NCBI RefSeq assembly: GCF_000265245.1
Contig: NZ_AJKS02000014.1
Location: 21,574 to 85,573, forward strand
Reading direction: 5' to 3'
Source of the DNA: Halomonas smyrnensis AAD6
GTDB lineage: Bacteria; Pseudomonadota; Gammaproteobacteria; Pseudomonadales; Halomonadaceae
DNA length: 64,000 nt
Shown here: positions 49,011 through 58,943 of the stretch, one piece after another
Numbering within the stretch: the stretch's first letter is position 1
Layout of the letters: every line of letters begins with the position of its first letter
Notes under the pieces: model-generated
Seen by the model: only the letters and a program-made list of their open reading frames with translations
What the model was told of the DNA's origin: nothing
Database searches by the model: none
Position numbers and translations under genes: made by a program

Positions 49011-49924
49011 GCGCTGACACTCCCCACGTCGTTGTTGTCGCGGCTGCCGGATGCCGTCAGCGCCGGCCCTTGCCGGCGCCCGCCTCGCCCCCACCAGTAG
49101 TCCACGCCCTCGGCCCAGCCGCTCGGGCCGCTTTCCCGGCTGCGGTAGACCTCGGGCTGTCGCGGCGATACCTCCAGGCCGTGGCAGCCACGGATCACCA
49201 CCGCCTGATCCACCGCCTCGAGCATGGCGATGTCGTTGGGGCCGTCGCCCAGCGCCAGGGTCTGCGGGCGCACGCCGCGCAGGGCCGTGAAGCGCTCGCT
49301 CAGCCAGCTCACCGCCTGACCCTTGTCGGACTCGCCGGTGGCGTGCCAGAAGCGCCCGCCGCGCACCAGGTGCAGGCCGTCGCCGGCGAGCCCCTGGCGA
49401 AAGTCCTCCAGCCGCGCCTCGCTGTCGGCCCAGATCAGCGGCTCGCTGCCCTCGCGCATCCGCGCCAGGCGCGCCTCCTCCTCGCTGAGTCCGGTGAAGG
49501 CGACCAGGTCGTCGATCTGCATCTCGCTCATCGGCGTGAAGCGCACGCCCAGGCGCTCGCGCCACACCGCGAGGCGCTGGCGGATGAAGCCGATGTCCAC
49601 GCCGAGCGTCTTGATCACCAGTCCGTCGGGGCCGGGCGTGCGCTCCAGGCGGGCGTGGCACCAGGCGGCAGGCAGCCCCACCACCGCACCGTTCTCGGCC
49701 ACGAAGGGACTGTCGACGAGATTCAGGGCCTGGCGCAGGGCCAGCAGCTCGCTGCGGGTCTTGCTGGTCACCGGGATCACCGGCACGCCTTCCTCGCGCA
49801 GCCGCGTCAGCCACTCCGCGGCCGGCGACCAGTCATAGGTCTGGTGATCGAGCAACGAGCCATCCAGATCGGTGAAGAGCAGCCTCGGGCCGGGAACGTC
49901 GGGGCGGGAGGAGGGAGAGGACAT
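49007..49924 (-). CDS. Glucosyl-3-phosphoglycerate phosphatase (MpgP-like HAD)
   Basis: This 305-aa HAD-IIB phosphatase has DLDGSLLD (motif I, nucleophile and acid), VTSKTRSEL (motif II), and LALGDGPNDIAML (motif IV). It resembles mannosyl-3-phosphoglycerate phosphatases, which also accept the glucosyl analogue, and genetic coupling to gpgS makes dephosphorylation of glucosyl-3-phosphoglycerate the likely role. AAGGTG lies before the ATG at 49924, and a longer in-frame extension is a shadow. Confidence 0.88.
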   Translation of the reverse strand: MSSPSSRPDVPGPRLLFTDLDGSLLDHQTYDWSPAAEWLTRLREEGVPVIPVTSKTRSELLALRQALNLVDSPFVAENGAVVGLPAAWCHARLERTPGPDGLVIKTLGVDIGFIRQRLAVWRERLGVRFTPMSEMQIDDLVAFTGLSEEEARLARMREGSEPLIWADSEARLEDFRQGLAGDGLHLVRGGRFWHATGESDKGQAVSWLSERFTALRGVRPQTLALGDGPNDIAMLEAVDQAVVIRGCHGLEVSPRQPEVYRSRESGPSGWAEGVDYWWGRGGRRQGPALTASGSRDNNDVGSVSA

Positions 49925-50224
49925 GGCAGCACCTTTCGTGACCTTGTTCGATACGGCTCTGCACGTAACGTGCCAGATCGACCGCAGACGGCGCGATGAC
50001 GGGGCCGGGCGCCCTCGCTGCCGCCCCCTCGCCCGGGCCGCGTGCACCATGAAAAGGCGGGCGCCTCACGAGAGTGCGACAGGTCTGCGCCATCAAGGGA
50101 CATCCCCGGGAGACGCCCCGGCCGCGGTGGCCGAAACGAGCAACGCCCCCGCTGGCAAGCGGGGGCGCAGTAACGGGGCATCATCCCCGGATCGCGATCT
50201 ATCGCCGCTCGCTATCCAGTGGCA
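49925..50224. other. Intergenic region upstream of gpgP
   Basis: This 300-nt region between gpgP and the beta-barrel gene (both on the minus strand) has no supported gene. It presumably contains the gpgPS promoter, but no good -35/-10 pair was found. A terminator-like hairpin for the upstream gene lies at its right end. Confidence 0.5.
50144..50167 (-). terminator. Terminator-like hairpin after the beta-barrel gene
   Basis: A 9-bp GC stem (50144-50152 with 50159-50167, 6-nt loop) lies about 58 nt after the minus-strand stop. The following T content is low. Confidence 0.6.
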
Positions 50225-50731
50225 TCAGAAGTGATAGCTGGCCCCGAGGCTCACGGCATCGAAGTCGTAGTTCGATTCGTCGAGATAGCGCATGTAATCG
50301 GCGTCCAGCGACAGGTTCGGCATCAGCGCGTAACTGGCGCCCCCACCGTAGGAGACGTCGGTCTCGGAGTCCGCGCCATCGAACTCGACCTCGGTGGCGC
50401 CCAGCAGCCCGTAGAGCGTGAAGCTCGGGGTGATCGGCAGCATGCCCTTGGCGTAGCCGCCGGCCAGGTAGTCCAGGTCCAGGCCACCGTCGGAGCCGCC
50501 GGTGCCGAGATGTCCCTCGAGGGCGAAGTAGTCATTGAAGGCGACGCCGGCGCGCAGACGCAGGCCGGTGCTGTCGCGATCATCGGCGCGGCCATCCGGG
50601 TCGAGCTCCCAGAACAGCGCATCGGCGCCGACGTAGGGGCTCGGCTGATAGGTCATGGGACCGCCCTGGGCGTGGGCAGTGGCGGCGGCCACCAGACAGG
50701 CCGCGGCGACGGGAATCAGCAAGGTCTTCAT
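50225..50731 (-). CDS. Small outer-membrane beta-barrel protein
   Basis: The 168-aa protein has a Sec signal peptide ending TAHA|QG and eight alternating beta strands ending in GASYHF, a C-terminal Phe typical of outer-membrane barrels. It matches the general OMP_b-brl group (OmpA/OmpW-sized) rather than any named porin. It is a single-gene unit divergent from the aminotransferase. Confidence 0.82.
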   Translation of the reverse strand: MKTLLIPVAAACLVAAATAHAQGGPMTYQPSPYVGADALFWELDPDGRADDRDSTGLRLRAGVAFNDYFALEGHLGTGGSDGGLDLDYLAGGYAKGMLPITPSFTLYGLLGATEVEFDGADSETDVSYGGGASYALMPNLSLDADYMRYLDESNYDFDAVSLGASYHF

Positions 50732-50942
50732 GAGGCTTCTCCAGTTAGGAAACGATGTTTCCCTGCGTAGACGTCAGTCTGGTACACCGCGGCCCCTTTC
50801 GCCACGGCGGGGAATGATCCACGTCAGCGTCGCGGCCCGCCGCTCGCACCCTGGCCTGAAGCCGGGATAGGGAATATCCTCTTCTAACGTGCAAGGCGCC
50901 CTCCGCCGCCAGGAGGCAGCGTCCGATAACATGGAGACAGCA

Positions 50943-52079
50943 ATGGCCGGTTTACTGCCCGATGTCGACCCCGATGGACTGCTCGAGTACTCGGTGGTCT
51001 ACACGGATCGTTCCCTCAACCACATGTCGCAGTGCTTCCAGCAGGTGATGCGCGACATTTCCGCGTCGCTGAAGCGGGTCTATCGCGCGCATTCGACGGT
51101 CATCGTTCCCGGCAGCGGCACCTTCGGCATGGAAGCGGTGGCGCGTCAGTTCGCCACCGACCGACGCTGCCTGGTGATCCGCAACGGCTGGTTCAGCTAT
51201 CGCTGGCACCAGATCCTGGAGCGCGGACACATCCCTTCGGACCTCTATGTGCGCAAGGCCGTGCGCCTGGATGACGACGACCCGACCTCGCCGTTCACGC
51301 CGCCCCCCATCGAGGAAGTGCTCGAGGCGATCCAGGACCAGCAGCCCGATCTGGTGTTCGCGCCCCACGTGGAGACCTCGTCCGGCGTGAAACTGCCCGA
51401 CGACTACATCCGCCGGCTCGCCGAGGCCATCCACGATCAGAACGGCCTGCTGGTGCTCGACTGCATCGCCTCCGGCACCGACTGGGTCGACATGCAGGAC
51501 ACCGGCGTCGACATCCTGATCAGCGCGCCGCAGAAGGGCTGGAGCGGCTCGCCCTGCTGCGCCATGGTGATGATGTCGCGCCTGGCCCGCGACATCATCG
51601 AGGAGACCGAGAGCTCGAGCTTCGCCTGTGATCTCAAGAAGTGGCTGTCGATCATGGAGACCTACGAGGCCGGCGGCCACGCCTACCACGCCACCCTGCC
51701 CACCGACGCCCTGCGCACCCTGCGCGACGCCGTGGCCGAGGCCGAGGACTATGGCCTGCAACGGCTCCAGGACGAACAGCTCGAGCTCGGCCGCCGGGCC
51801 CGCGAGCTGCTGGCCGAACACGGCTACCGCAGCGTCGCCGCCCCCGGCTTCGAGGCCGCCGGCGTAGTCGTGAGCTACACCAGCGACCCGGACCTGGCAG
51901 TCAAGTTCGCCGCCGGCGGCCTGCAGGTCGCCACCGGCGTGCCGCTGATGTGCAACGAGGGCGACGACTTCCGCACCTTCCGCATTGGCCTGTTCGGCTT
52001 CGACAAGCTGCACGCGCTCGATCGCACCCTCTCGGCCCTCGAGCAGGCGATGACCCGCATCGAGACCACCGATGAGTAG
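50943..52079 (+). CDS. Class V aminotransferase (alanine/serine-glyoxylate type)
   Basis: A 378-aa PLP enzyme. SAPQKGWSGSPCC contains the Schiff-base Lys, GSGTFGMEAVARQF is the phosphate-binding loop of the alanine-glyoxylate/serine-pyruvate branch, and HVETSSGVKLP and LDCIASGTDWVDM fit the cofactor-ring Asp site. Substrate is unknown. I prefer the ATG at 50943 (GGAG 6 nt upstream); the ATG at 50931 and GTG at 50889 are alternatives. No photorespiratory or phosphonate genes are nearby. Confidence 0.88.
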   Translation: MAGLLPDVDPDGLLEYSVVYTDRSLNHMSQCFQQVMRDISASLKRVYRAHSTVIVPGSGTFGMEAVARQFATDRRCLVIRNGWFSYRWHQILERGHIPSDLYVRKAVRLDDDDPTSPFTPPPIEEVLEAIQDQQPDLVFAPHVETSSGVKLPDDYIRRLAEAIHDQNGLLVLDCIASGTDWVDMQDTGVDILISAPQKGWSGSPCCAMVMMSRLARDIIEETESSSFACDLKKWLSIMETYEAGGHAYHATLPTDALRTLRDAVAEAEDYGLQRLQDEQLELGRRARELLAEHGYRSVAAPGFEAAGVVVSYTSDPDLAVKFAAGGLQVATGVPLMCNEGDDFRTFRIGLFGFDKLHALDRTLSALEQAMTRIETTDE

Positions 52080-52141
52080 TCCGGCTCGGGCCGCCTCGTC
52101 GGGCGACGAACACGGCGGATTCGACTCGAGAAAGACAGCAC

Positions 52142-52171
52142 GAAAAGGGCGGCCCGAGGGCCGCCCTTTTC
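52142..52171 (+). terminator. Rho-independent terminator of the aminotransferase gene
   Basis: A 13-bp perfect stem (52142-52154 with 52159-52171, loop CGAG) with AAAA/TTTT ends lies 62 nt after the stop. Confidence 0.85.
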
Positions 52172-52220
52172 AGTCCTGAGATGGCTGACGTTCCCGATCG
52201 GGCACGGTGCCGCGGCGGGA

Positions 52221-52826
52221 TCAGCCGATCAGCGAGAGGATGATGCGCTCGCCGTAGCCCCACAGCAGCACGGTGATGCCGAGCAGCGCCTCCAGCACCA
52301 GCACCCCGATGGCCAGCGTCACGCTGGAGACGATGAAGCCCTCCTCGGTATCGATGCCGAGGAAGGACGGGATGCCGAGATAGAGCAGATAGGCCGTGTA
52401 GCAGAGCCCGATCACGCCGGCGAGCATGCACAGCCAGATCAGCGGATAGACCGCCACGATGCCACTGACGAACATCGGCGTCGCCACGTAGCCGGCGAAC
52501 ACGATGCACTGGCTCTGGCTCGGCGGCTTGGTGAAGCGCTTGGCCATGTAGCGGATCACCTTGCCGACCGCATAGACGGCCGCCAGGATCACCAGATAGA
52601 AGACGATGCCGGCCCCCAGGGCGTCCAGGTAGCCGAGCTGAATGGTCGTGCCCCCACCGAGACTCCACCCCACCTGGGTGGTGCCGATGTAGGAACAGAC
52701 GACGGGGATGGCTGCCATCAGCAGCACGTGGTGTTCGTAGAGGTGGGTGAGTGTCTCGCGCTCTTCCTTGATCTGCTGCCACTCGCGCTTCGGGTGGGCG
52801 AGGATGCCCCAGGCATGTGTCAACAT
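52221..52826 (-). CDS. YIP1-family membrane protein
   Basis: The 201-aa protein starts WGILAHPKREWQQIKEERET, the hallmark of bacterial YIP1-domain proteins, followed by five hydrophobic helices. GGAGGGAG precedes the ATG at 52826. The function is not established. It lies downstream of cyoE on the same strand, with a gap of about 104 nt. Confidence 0.85.
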   Translation of the reverse strand: MLTHAWGILAHPKREWQQIKEERETLTHLYEHHVLLMAAIPVVCSYIGTTQVGWSLGGGTTIQLGYLDALGAGIVFYLVILAAVYAVGKVIRYMAKRFTKPPSQSQCIVFAGYVATPMFVSGIVAVYPLIWLCMLAGVIGLCYTAYLLYLGIPSFLGIDTEEGFIVSSVTLAIGVLVLEALLGITVLLWGYGERIILSLIG

Positions 52827-52930
52827 GGCACTCCCTCCTGCCGGGGACGGGCCGGGGTGGCCCGCCACACGATGTGTCTTCACCGGCAAGTATAGGCAGA
52901 GACCGGGGAGGTTCCGCCAACGGAAGCGGC

Positions 52931-53833
52931 TCAGCCCAGGGCGGCCATCAACGGTGTGGTCGGCAGCAGGCTGGATTCCACCGACATCATCACGCTCAGC
53001 GCGGTGATGGTGAGGATGGAGAAGCCGAACACGCGCTTCGCCCAACGCTCGGCGTTGGTGGTCCAGTAGCCCTGCATGGCCAGGTACAGCCAGTAGACGC
53101 CCATCACCAGTGCCACGGCGAAGTAGCCCGGACCGGCATAGCCGGCCACGCTCAGCGCCAGGGAGGCGAACAGGAAGGCCACCACGTAGCCCAGGATGTA
53201 GTGCTTGGCGGTACTGATGCCGCGCACCACGGGCAGCACGGGGATCTTCGCGGCTTCGTAGTCCTTGAAGCGGAAGATGGCGATGGCGTAGGAGTGCGGC
53301 ATCTGCCAGATGCAGAAGATCACCAGCAGCGTCAGCGCGCCCATGTCGAACTCGCCGGACACCGCGCAGTAGCCCACCACCGGCGGCATGGCGCCGGAGA
53401 AGCTGCCCACGAGGGTACCGTACTCGGAACGGCGCTTCAGCCACAGGCTGTAGGCGCCGACATAGATGGCGAAGCCGAAGGCCGCCAGGCCCACGGTCAC
53501 GGCGTTGGTGAACACCGCCAGCAGGGCGAAGCCCGCGACCCCGAGCAGGGTCGCGAAGCGCAGCGTCTCTGCCACCGACAGCCGCCCCTGCACCAGGGGC
53601 CGGCTGCGGGTACGCTCCATCACCGCATCGATATCCCGATCGATGACGTTGTTGTAGGCGCACCCGGACGCGATCACCAGGGACAATCCTGCCAGCGTGG
53701 CCAGCAGCAGCCAGGGATCGATCTGGCCCTGGGCGGCCAGGAAGAAGCCGCCCAGTACCGAGATGGCGTTGCCGCCGATGATCCCTGGCTTGGTCAGCGC
53801 CAGATAGTCCCTACGCCGCGAGGAGGTCGCCAT
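52931..53833 (-). CDS. cyoE: Protoheme IX farnesyltransferase
   Basis: The 300-aa UbiA-family prenyltransferase converts heme B to heme O for cytochrome bo3. [15 protein letters not shown] is the first Asp-rich motif, and the later [16 protein letters not shown] segment matches family pattern. Start at 53833 overlaps the cyoD stop (TAATG). Seven or more membrane helices are visible. Last gene of the cyoABCDE operon. Confidence 0.96.
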   Translation of the reverse strand: MATSSRRRDYLALTKPGIIGGNAISVLGGFFLAAQGQIDPWLLLATLAGLSLVIASGCAYNNVIDRDIDAVMERTRSRPLVQGRLSVAETLRFATLLGVAGFALLAVFTNAVTVGLAAFGFAIYVGAYSLWLKRRSEYGTLVGSFSGAMPPVVGYCAVSGEFDMGALTLLVIFCIWQMPHSYAIAIFRFKDYEAAKIPVLPVVRGISTAKHYILGYVVAFLFASLALSVAGYAGPGYFAVALVMGVYWLYLAMQGYWTTNAERWAKRVFGFSILTITALSVMMSVESSLLPTTPLMAALG

Positions 53834-54162
53834 TACCCGATCATCATGTTCAGGTGAAGGTTGTACATGATCCATAGGGAACCTCCAATGACCAGGACCA
53901 GGATCGCCACGGTGAAGACGAAGGAGGTGAAGTTCCACCCCTCATCGGTCTTCGTGCTCATGTGCATGAACAGGATCAGCTGCACGAGCACCTGGGCCAC
54001 GGCGGTGGCCACGATGATCAGCAGTGTAGCCGAGGTAGCGAACGAGCCGGTCATCACCACCCCGAACGGGATGATGGTCAGCACGATGGACAGGATCAGG
54101 CCGATCACATAGGACTTGACGCTGCCGTGGCTATGCTCGGCGTGAGAAGCTTGACCGCTCAT
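53833..54162 (-). CDS. cyoD: Cytochrome bo3 ubiquinol oxidase subunit IV
   Basis: This 109-aa subunit has three membrane helices. The start [23 protein letters not shown] and the [14 protein letters not shown] loop match CyoD. It helps assemble subunit I. One nucleotide separates it from cyoC. The N-terminus is His-rich, as in the E. coli protein. Confidence 0.95.
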   Translation of the reverse strand: MSGQASHAEHSHGSVKSYVIGLILSIVLTIIPFGVVMTGSFATSATLLIIVATAVAQVLVQLILFMHMSTKTDEGWNFTSFVFTVAILVLVIGGSLWIMYNLHLNMMIG

Positions 54163-54163
54163 A

Positions 54164-54778
54164 TCACAGGGCTCCCATCAGGTAGACGAAGGAGAAGACG
54201 CAGATCCAGACGATGTCCAGGAAGTGCCAGAACAGGCTCAGGCACATGATCCGCGGGCGCGTCATGTCGGTCAGTCCCTTCTTCTGCAGCTGGACCAGCA
54301 TCACCAGGATCCAGATCAGGCCGAAGGTCACGTGCAGGCCGTGGGTGCCGACCAGGGTGAAGAAGGCCGACAGGAAGGCGCTGCGATCCGGGCCGAAGCC
54401 GAGGTGGATCAGGTGGTGGAACTCGTAGAGCTCCAGGCCGATGAAGCCCGCGCCCAGCAGGAAGGTCACGGCCAGCCATGCCTTCACCTTGTTCACCTGA
54501 TCGGCGTTCATCGCCAGCACCGCCATGCCATAGGTGAAACTACTCACCAGCAGCAGGAAGGTGCTGATCAGGATCAGCGGCAGGTCGACGATATCCGCGG
54601 GGGTCGGACCATCGGCCGTGCCCCGGAGGAGCACGGCGTAGGTGGCGAACAGCGACCCGAAGATGATCAGGTCGCTCATCAGGTAGACCCAGAAACCGAA
54701 GACCTTGGTGCCTGCGGCGTCGTGGTGATCGTGCTCGTGAGCATGATCCCCGTGGTTGCTCAGGGTATCAGTAGACAT
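54164..54778 (-). CDS. cyoC: Cytochrome bo3 ubiquinol oxidase subunit III
   Basis: A 204-aa five-helix subunit of heme-copper oxidases. The N-terminus carries a His-rich [12 protein letters not shown] segment as in E. coli Cyo[48 protein letters not shown] and [17 protein letters not shown] are close to the family standard. It abuts cyoB, whose stop directly follows it. Confidence 0.97.
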   Translation of the reverse strand: MSTDTLSNHGDHAHEHDHHDAAGTKVFGFWVYLMSDLIIFGSLFATYAVLLRGTADGPTPADIVDLPLILISTFLLLVSSFTYGMAVLAMNADQVNKVKAWLAVTFLLGAGFIGLELYEFHHLIHLGFGPDRSAFLSAFFTLVGTHGLHVTFGLIWILVMLVQLQKKGLTDMTRPRIMCLSLFWHFLDIVWICVFSFVYLMGAL

Positions 54779-56803
54779 TTAGGCCTGCCCCCCTGCCTGG
54801 GATGCATAGGATGAAGACGGCTGAACGTCACGCTCGACGCGCTGACGATGCTCGCGCTCGATGCGCTCGACTTCCGCGGCGGGCACGTAGTAGTCCACGT
54901 CCTCGCGGAAGACACGCGCCAGGAAGACCACGAACATGCCGATGCCGCTGACGATGGCCAGCCACCAGATGTGCCACACCAGGGCGAAACCGAAGGCGGT
55001 CGACAGCCCACCCAGCACCGGACCTTCCCAGGTGTTCTTGGGCATGTGGATGTCCTGATACGGCCCCTCGGACAGCGGCGGCTTGCCACCGTTGTTCTCT
55101 TTCTTCGCCCAGTAGTCATCGATGCCGTTGATGTCCGGCAGATGCGCGAAGTTGTAGAACGGCGCCGGTGAGGAAGTGGCCCACTCGAGGGTGCGCGCAT
55201 CCCAGGGATCGCCGGTGACGTCCTGGTTCTGCTTGCGGTCGCGGATGCTGACGTAGAACTGGATCAGGGTGCAGGCGATACCGGCGGCGATGATCAGCGC
55301 ACCGACCCAGGCCACGATCATCAGCGGCTGCCAGTCACCGTTGTCGTAGGACTGCATGCGACGCACGGCACCGAAGAAGCTCAGCACGTACAGCGGCACG
55401 AAGGCGACGTAGAAACCGACCAGCCAGCACCAGAAGGAGCGCTTGCCCCACTTCTCGTTGAGGGTGAAGCCGAAGGCCTTCGGGAACCAGTAGGTCAGGC
55501 CCGCCAGCATGCCGAACACCACGCCGCCGATGATGACGTTGTGGAAGTGGGCGATGACGAACAGGCTGTTGTGCAGCACGAAGTTGGCCGCCGGAATGGA
55601 CAGCATCACACCGGTCATGCCACCGAGGGAGAAGGTGATGATGAAGCCCAGGGTCCACAGCACCGGCGAGGTGAACTCGATCCGGCCGCGGTACATGGTG
55701 AACAGCCAGTTGAAGATCTTCACGCCGGTGGGGATGGCGATGATCATCGTCATGATGCCGAAGAAGGCATTGACGTTGGCGCCCGCGCCCATGGTGAAGA
55801 AGTGGTGCAGCCAGACGATGAACGACAGCACGGTGATGGCGACGGTCGCCCACACCATGGTGCCGTAGCCGAACAGACGCTTGCGTGCGAAGGTCGCGAT
55901 GACCTCGGAGAACACGCCGAAGGCCGGCAGGATCAGGATGTACACCTCAGGATGGCCCCAGGCCCAGATGAGGTTGACGTACATCATCATGTTGCCACCG
56001 AGATCGGTGGTGAAGAAGTTCATCCCCAGGTAGCGATCCAGCGTCAGCAGCGCGATGGTGGCGGTCAGGATCGGGAACGAGGCGATGATCAGGACGTTCG
56101 CGCACAGCGAGGTCCAGGTGAAGATGGGCATCCGGAACAGGGTCATGCCCTTGGTGCGCATCTTCAGGATGGTGACGAAGAAGTTGATGCCGGTCAGGGT
56201 CGTGCCGATACCGGATATCTGCAACGCCCAGATCCAGTAATCCACGCCGACGCCGGGACTGTAGTCGAGCCCCGATAGTGGCGCATACGCCAGCCAGCCG
56301 GTCTTGGCGAACTCACCGGCGAACAGCGACACGTTGACCAAGATCACGCCCGCCGCGAACAGCCAGAAGCTCAGGTTGTTCAGGAACGGGAAGGCCACGT
56401 CGCGCGCGCCGATCTGCAGCGGCACCACCAGGTTCATCAGGCCGATGACCATGGGCATGGCGACGAAGAAGATCATGATCACGCCGTGGGCGGTGAAGAT
56501 CTGGTCATAGTGCGAGGGCGGCAGGAAGCCCTCGGCCCCGGCCGACGCCATGGCCAGCTGGGAGCGCATCATGATCGCATCGGCGAAGCCGCGCAGCAGC
56601 ATCACCAGCGCCACGATGAAGTACATGATACCGAGCTTCTTGTGGTCGACGGAGGTGACCCACTCGTTCCACAGATAGCCCCACTTCTTGAAGTAGGTGA
56701 TGGCGGCCACCAGCGCGAGCCCACCCAGGACGATACCGGTAATGGTCGTCATGATGATGGGATCGTGCGTCGGGATCGCCTCTAGGCTGAGTTTTCCGAA
56801 CAT
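54779..56803 (-). CDS. cyoB: Cytochrome bo3 ubiquinol oxidase subunit I
   Basis: The 674-aa catalytic subunit reduces O2 and pumps protons. [10 protein letters not shown] holds the low-spin heme ligand, [14 protein letters not shown] the CuB His-Tyr pair, WLHHFFTMG two more CuB histidines, and [13 protein letters not shown] the heme axial histidines. Fifteen helices are plausible. Length and termini match E. coli CyoB (663 aa). It shares an operon with cyoA (3-nt gap). Confidence 0.98.
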   Translation of the reverse strand: MFGKLSLEAIPTHDPIIMTTITGIVLGGLALVAAITYFKKWGYLWNEWVTSVDHKKLGIMYFIVALVMLLRGFADAIMMRSQLAMASAGAEGFLPPSHYDQIFTAHGVIMIFFVAMPMVIGLMNLVVPLQIGARDVAFPFLNNLSFWLFAAGVILVNVSLFAGEFAKTGWLAYAPLSGLDYSPGVGVDYWIWALQISGIGTTLTGINFFVTILKMRTKGMTLFRMPIFTWTSLCANVLIIASFPILTATIALLTLDRYLGMNFFTTDLGGNMMMYVNLIWAWGHPEVYILILPAFGVFSEVIATFARKRLFGYGTMVWATVAITVLSFIVWLHHFFTMGAGANVNAFFGIMTMIIAIPTGVKIFNWLFTMYRGRIEFTSPVLWTLGFIITFSLGGMTGVMLSIPAANFVLHNSLFVIAHFHNVIIGGVVFGMLAGLTYWFPKAFGFTLNEKWGKRSFWCWLVGFYVAFVPLYVLSFFGAVRRMQSYDNGDWQPLMIVAWVGALIIAAGIACTLIQFYVSIRDRKQNQDVTGDPWDARTLEWATSSPAPFYNFAHLPDINGIDDYWAKKENNGGKPPLSEGPYQDIHMPKNTWEGPVLGGLSTAFGFALVWHIWWLAIVSGIGMFVVFLARVFREDVDYYVPAAEVERIEREHRQRVERDVQPSSSYASQAGGQA

Positions 56804-56806
56804 GAT

Positions 56807-57811
56807 TTACTCCGCTGCCTCCGCGCTCATGGACGTGCCGTGAGACTCGGCCGATGCGCCGTGATCGTCGCCATGACCAGCGCCGTGACCGCCGTGACCG
56901 AAGCCTTCGGCGTAGCTGTCGGCGTATTCGGCCATGCGCTCTTCATGGTCGCCGCCGGCAAGGAAGCTCTTGATGATGCTCTCGTAGAGAGAGGGGGATA
57001 CCTCGGAGAAGTACTCGATCTCGTTGTCCTCGGAAGGCGCAGCGAGCTCGTTGTATTCCGCGGGGTAGGTCAGGGACTCGGACGACTCGCGGACCTTGGC
57101 GACCCAGGCGTCGAAGTCTTCCTCGGAACCCACGTGGGCGTCGAAGGTCATGCCCGAGAAGCCGGCACCACTGTAGTTGGTGGAGCGGCCCGGGTAGACA
57201 CCCGGCTCTTCGGCGACCAGGTGGACGTCGTTGTCCATGCCGGCCATGGCATAGATCTGACTGCCCAGACGCGGGATGAAGAACGAGTTCATCACAGAGC
57301 CCGAGGTGACACGGAAGCGCACCGGGGTATCTTCAGGGAAGGCCAGCTCGTTGACGGTGGCGATGCCCTGCTCGGGATAGATGAACAGCCATTTCCAGTC
57401 CAGCGACACCGCCTGGATCTCGATCGGCTCTTGCTGTTCTGCGGTCGGCTCGATGGGCTTGTGCGGATCAAGGCTGTGCGAGGTGTACCAGGTCAGGACG
57501 GCCAGGAACACGATGATCACACAGGGGATGAACCACACCACCGCCTCGATCAGATTGGAATGGTGCCAATCCGGACGATAGGAGGCTTCGCGGTTACTGC
57601 GACGATAGCGCCAGGCGAAGAGCAGCGTCATCACGATCACGGGGATGACCACGATCTGCATCAGACCGAAGGACGTGAGGATCAGGGTCCGCTGTTCTTC
57701 CCCGATCTGGCCCTTGGGGTCCAGCAGCGCCGAGCTGCACCCTGCCAACACCAGGGGCAGCACCGCCAGCAGCAAGACTCCGAGCTTGCGCAGGGGGGGA
57801 GTTCGATTCAT
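56807..57811 (-). CDS. cyoA: Cytochrome bo3 ubiquinol oxidase subunit II
   Basis: The 334-aa quinol-binding subunit has a lipoprotein signal (LVLAGC), two membrane helices, and a cupredoxin domain with [25 protein letters not shown]. The CuA cysteine ligands are missing, as expected for a quinol rather than a cytochrome c oxidase. The C-terminal tail is rich in His/Gly ([14 protein letters not shown]). GAGG precedes the ATG. First gene of the operon. Confidence 0.97.
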   Translation of the reverse strand: MNRTPPLRKLGVLLLAVLPLVLAGCSSALLDPKGQIGEEQRTLILTSFGLMQIVVIPVIVMTLLFAWRYRRSNREASYRPDWHHSNLIEAVVWFIPCVIIVFLAVLTWYTSHSLDPHKPIEPTAEQQEPIEIQAVSLDWKWLFIYPEQGIATVNELAFPEDTPVRFRVTSGSVMNSFFIPRLGSQIYAMAGMDNDVHLVAEEPGVYPGRSTNYSGAGFSGMTFDAHVGSEEDFDAWVAKVRESSESLTYPAEYNELAAPSEDNEIEYFSEVSPSLYESIIKSFLAGGDHEERMAEYADSYAEGFGHGGHGAGHGDDHGASAESHGTSMSAEAAE

Positions 57812-58147
57812 GTTTCGACCTCGTCAGGCTTGGCGACAGGATAAATCCTGCTGACTTGTAGCAAGCACGCTACACAAAACCGAGACCTGTCCTGCGCCGG
57901 TTGACCCATGACCGCAGCAAAGGCTAACCATCGTGGAAAGGGCTCGGCTCACTCATGGCCAAACCCCCGCGAACGCCTCCATGGGGCGCGCGAGAAAGGG
58001 TCCGGCCGCGGGGAACGTATTGTGTAGTAAACGAGGAAAGGAGGAAAGGGACGATTTGCCGCAGCCTGTCGCACCGGCCATCGGGCCGGCGCGCCAGGGA
58101 AGGTCCGGGTCGCCGTCAGGAAGAGCGCGGCGACATCGATGAATGCC
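57812..58147. other. Upstream region of cyoA
   Basis: A 336-nt stretch without a supported gene between the CBS-domain gene and cyoA. It has two small inverted repeats (CAGGAT/ATCCTG around 57837-57850; GTAGC/GCTAC at 57858-57873). It presumably contains the cyo promoter, but no clear -35/-10 pair was found. Purine-rich GAGGAAAGGAGG near 58033 is on the wrong strand to be a ribosome site for a known gene. Confidence 0.45.
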
Positions 58148-58828
58148 TCAGTAGCCGCCCATGCCGCGCGGCATGAAGCCGATATGGTTCTCCACCGAGC
58201 GAGTGCCGGGGGCATTTTCCGCCGCCACCTGCACGGCGAGGCGCTGTTCCTGGCTGTCGACCAGCCCCCACAGCTGAACCCGCCCCTCGCTGACGATGAC
58301 GTTGAGCCGTTCGACCATCACCCCGGTGTGTTGTTCCACTTCCTTGAGAATCGCATCGCGAATCTCGCGATCCTCGACGCTGGCCGCGACGCCGAGATCC
58401 GCCACCGAGAAGCCGCGCAGCAGATTGGCCCGGCTGACGATACCCACCAGCCGGCCGTCGCGCACCACCGGCACCCGCTTGATGCGTCGTTTCTCGAGCA
58501 GCCGCGCGATCTCCTGCACCGGCAGGCTCTCGTCGATGGTGACCGGCTCGCGGGTCATGATCTCATGCGCCAGCCGGCCATGGGTCTTGACGTATTCGCC
58601 GGGATCGCCGACCTCGAACATGCGCAGCCACCAGGCCTTGTCGCGCCGATCGTCTTCGGCGCGGCGAATCAGGTCGCCCTCGCTGACGATGCCCAGCACC
58701 CGTTCGTCCTCGTCGACGACCGGCACGGCGCTGATGCCGTGCTCCAGCAGCAGGCTGGCGATCTCGCGCACCTCGCTGTTCGGCGACACGGTGATCACAT
58801 GGGGCGTCATGACATCTGCGGCGCGCAT
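58148..58828 (-). CDS. CBS-domain and BON-domain protein
   Basis: The 226-aa protein has two CBS motifs (residues about 1-58 and 88-140) with typical VMTPHVITVSPNSEVREIA and IMTREPVTIDESLPVQEIARLL starts, then a BON-type domain (IRDAILKEVEQHTGVMVERLNVIVSEGRVQLWG). Such proteins may sense adenosine nucleotides; the partner is unknown. GGAGG precedes the ATG. It is downstream of deoR on the same strand but separated by 115 nt. Confidence 0.9.
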   Translation of the reverse strand: MRAADVMTPHVITVSPNSEVREIASLLLEHGISAVPVVDEDERVLGIVSEGDLIRRAEDDRRDKAWWLRMFEVGDPGEYVKTHGRLAHEIMTREPVTIDESLPVQEIARLLEKRRIKRVPVVRDGRLVGIVSRANLLRGFSVADLGVAASVEDREIRDAILKEVEQHTGVMVERLNVIVSEGRVQLWGLVDSQEQRLAVQVAAENAPGTRSVENHIGFMPRGMGGY

Positions 58829-58943
58829 GGCAATACCTCCAAGGCGGTGAAGATCGACGCGAGGCCAGCCCTCGCCCTCTCAACATAGCAACTCCCCGCC
58901 GCCCGACCTTGACCGCGGACAAGTCTCGGTGCCGCCCGCGCCG

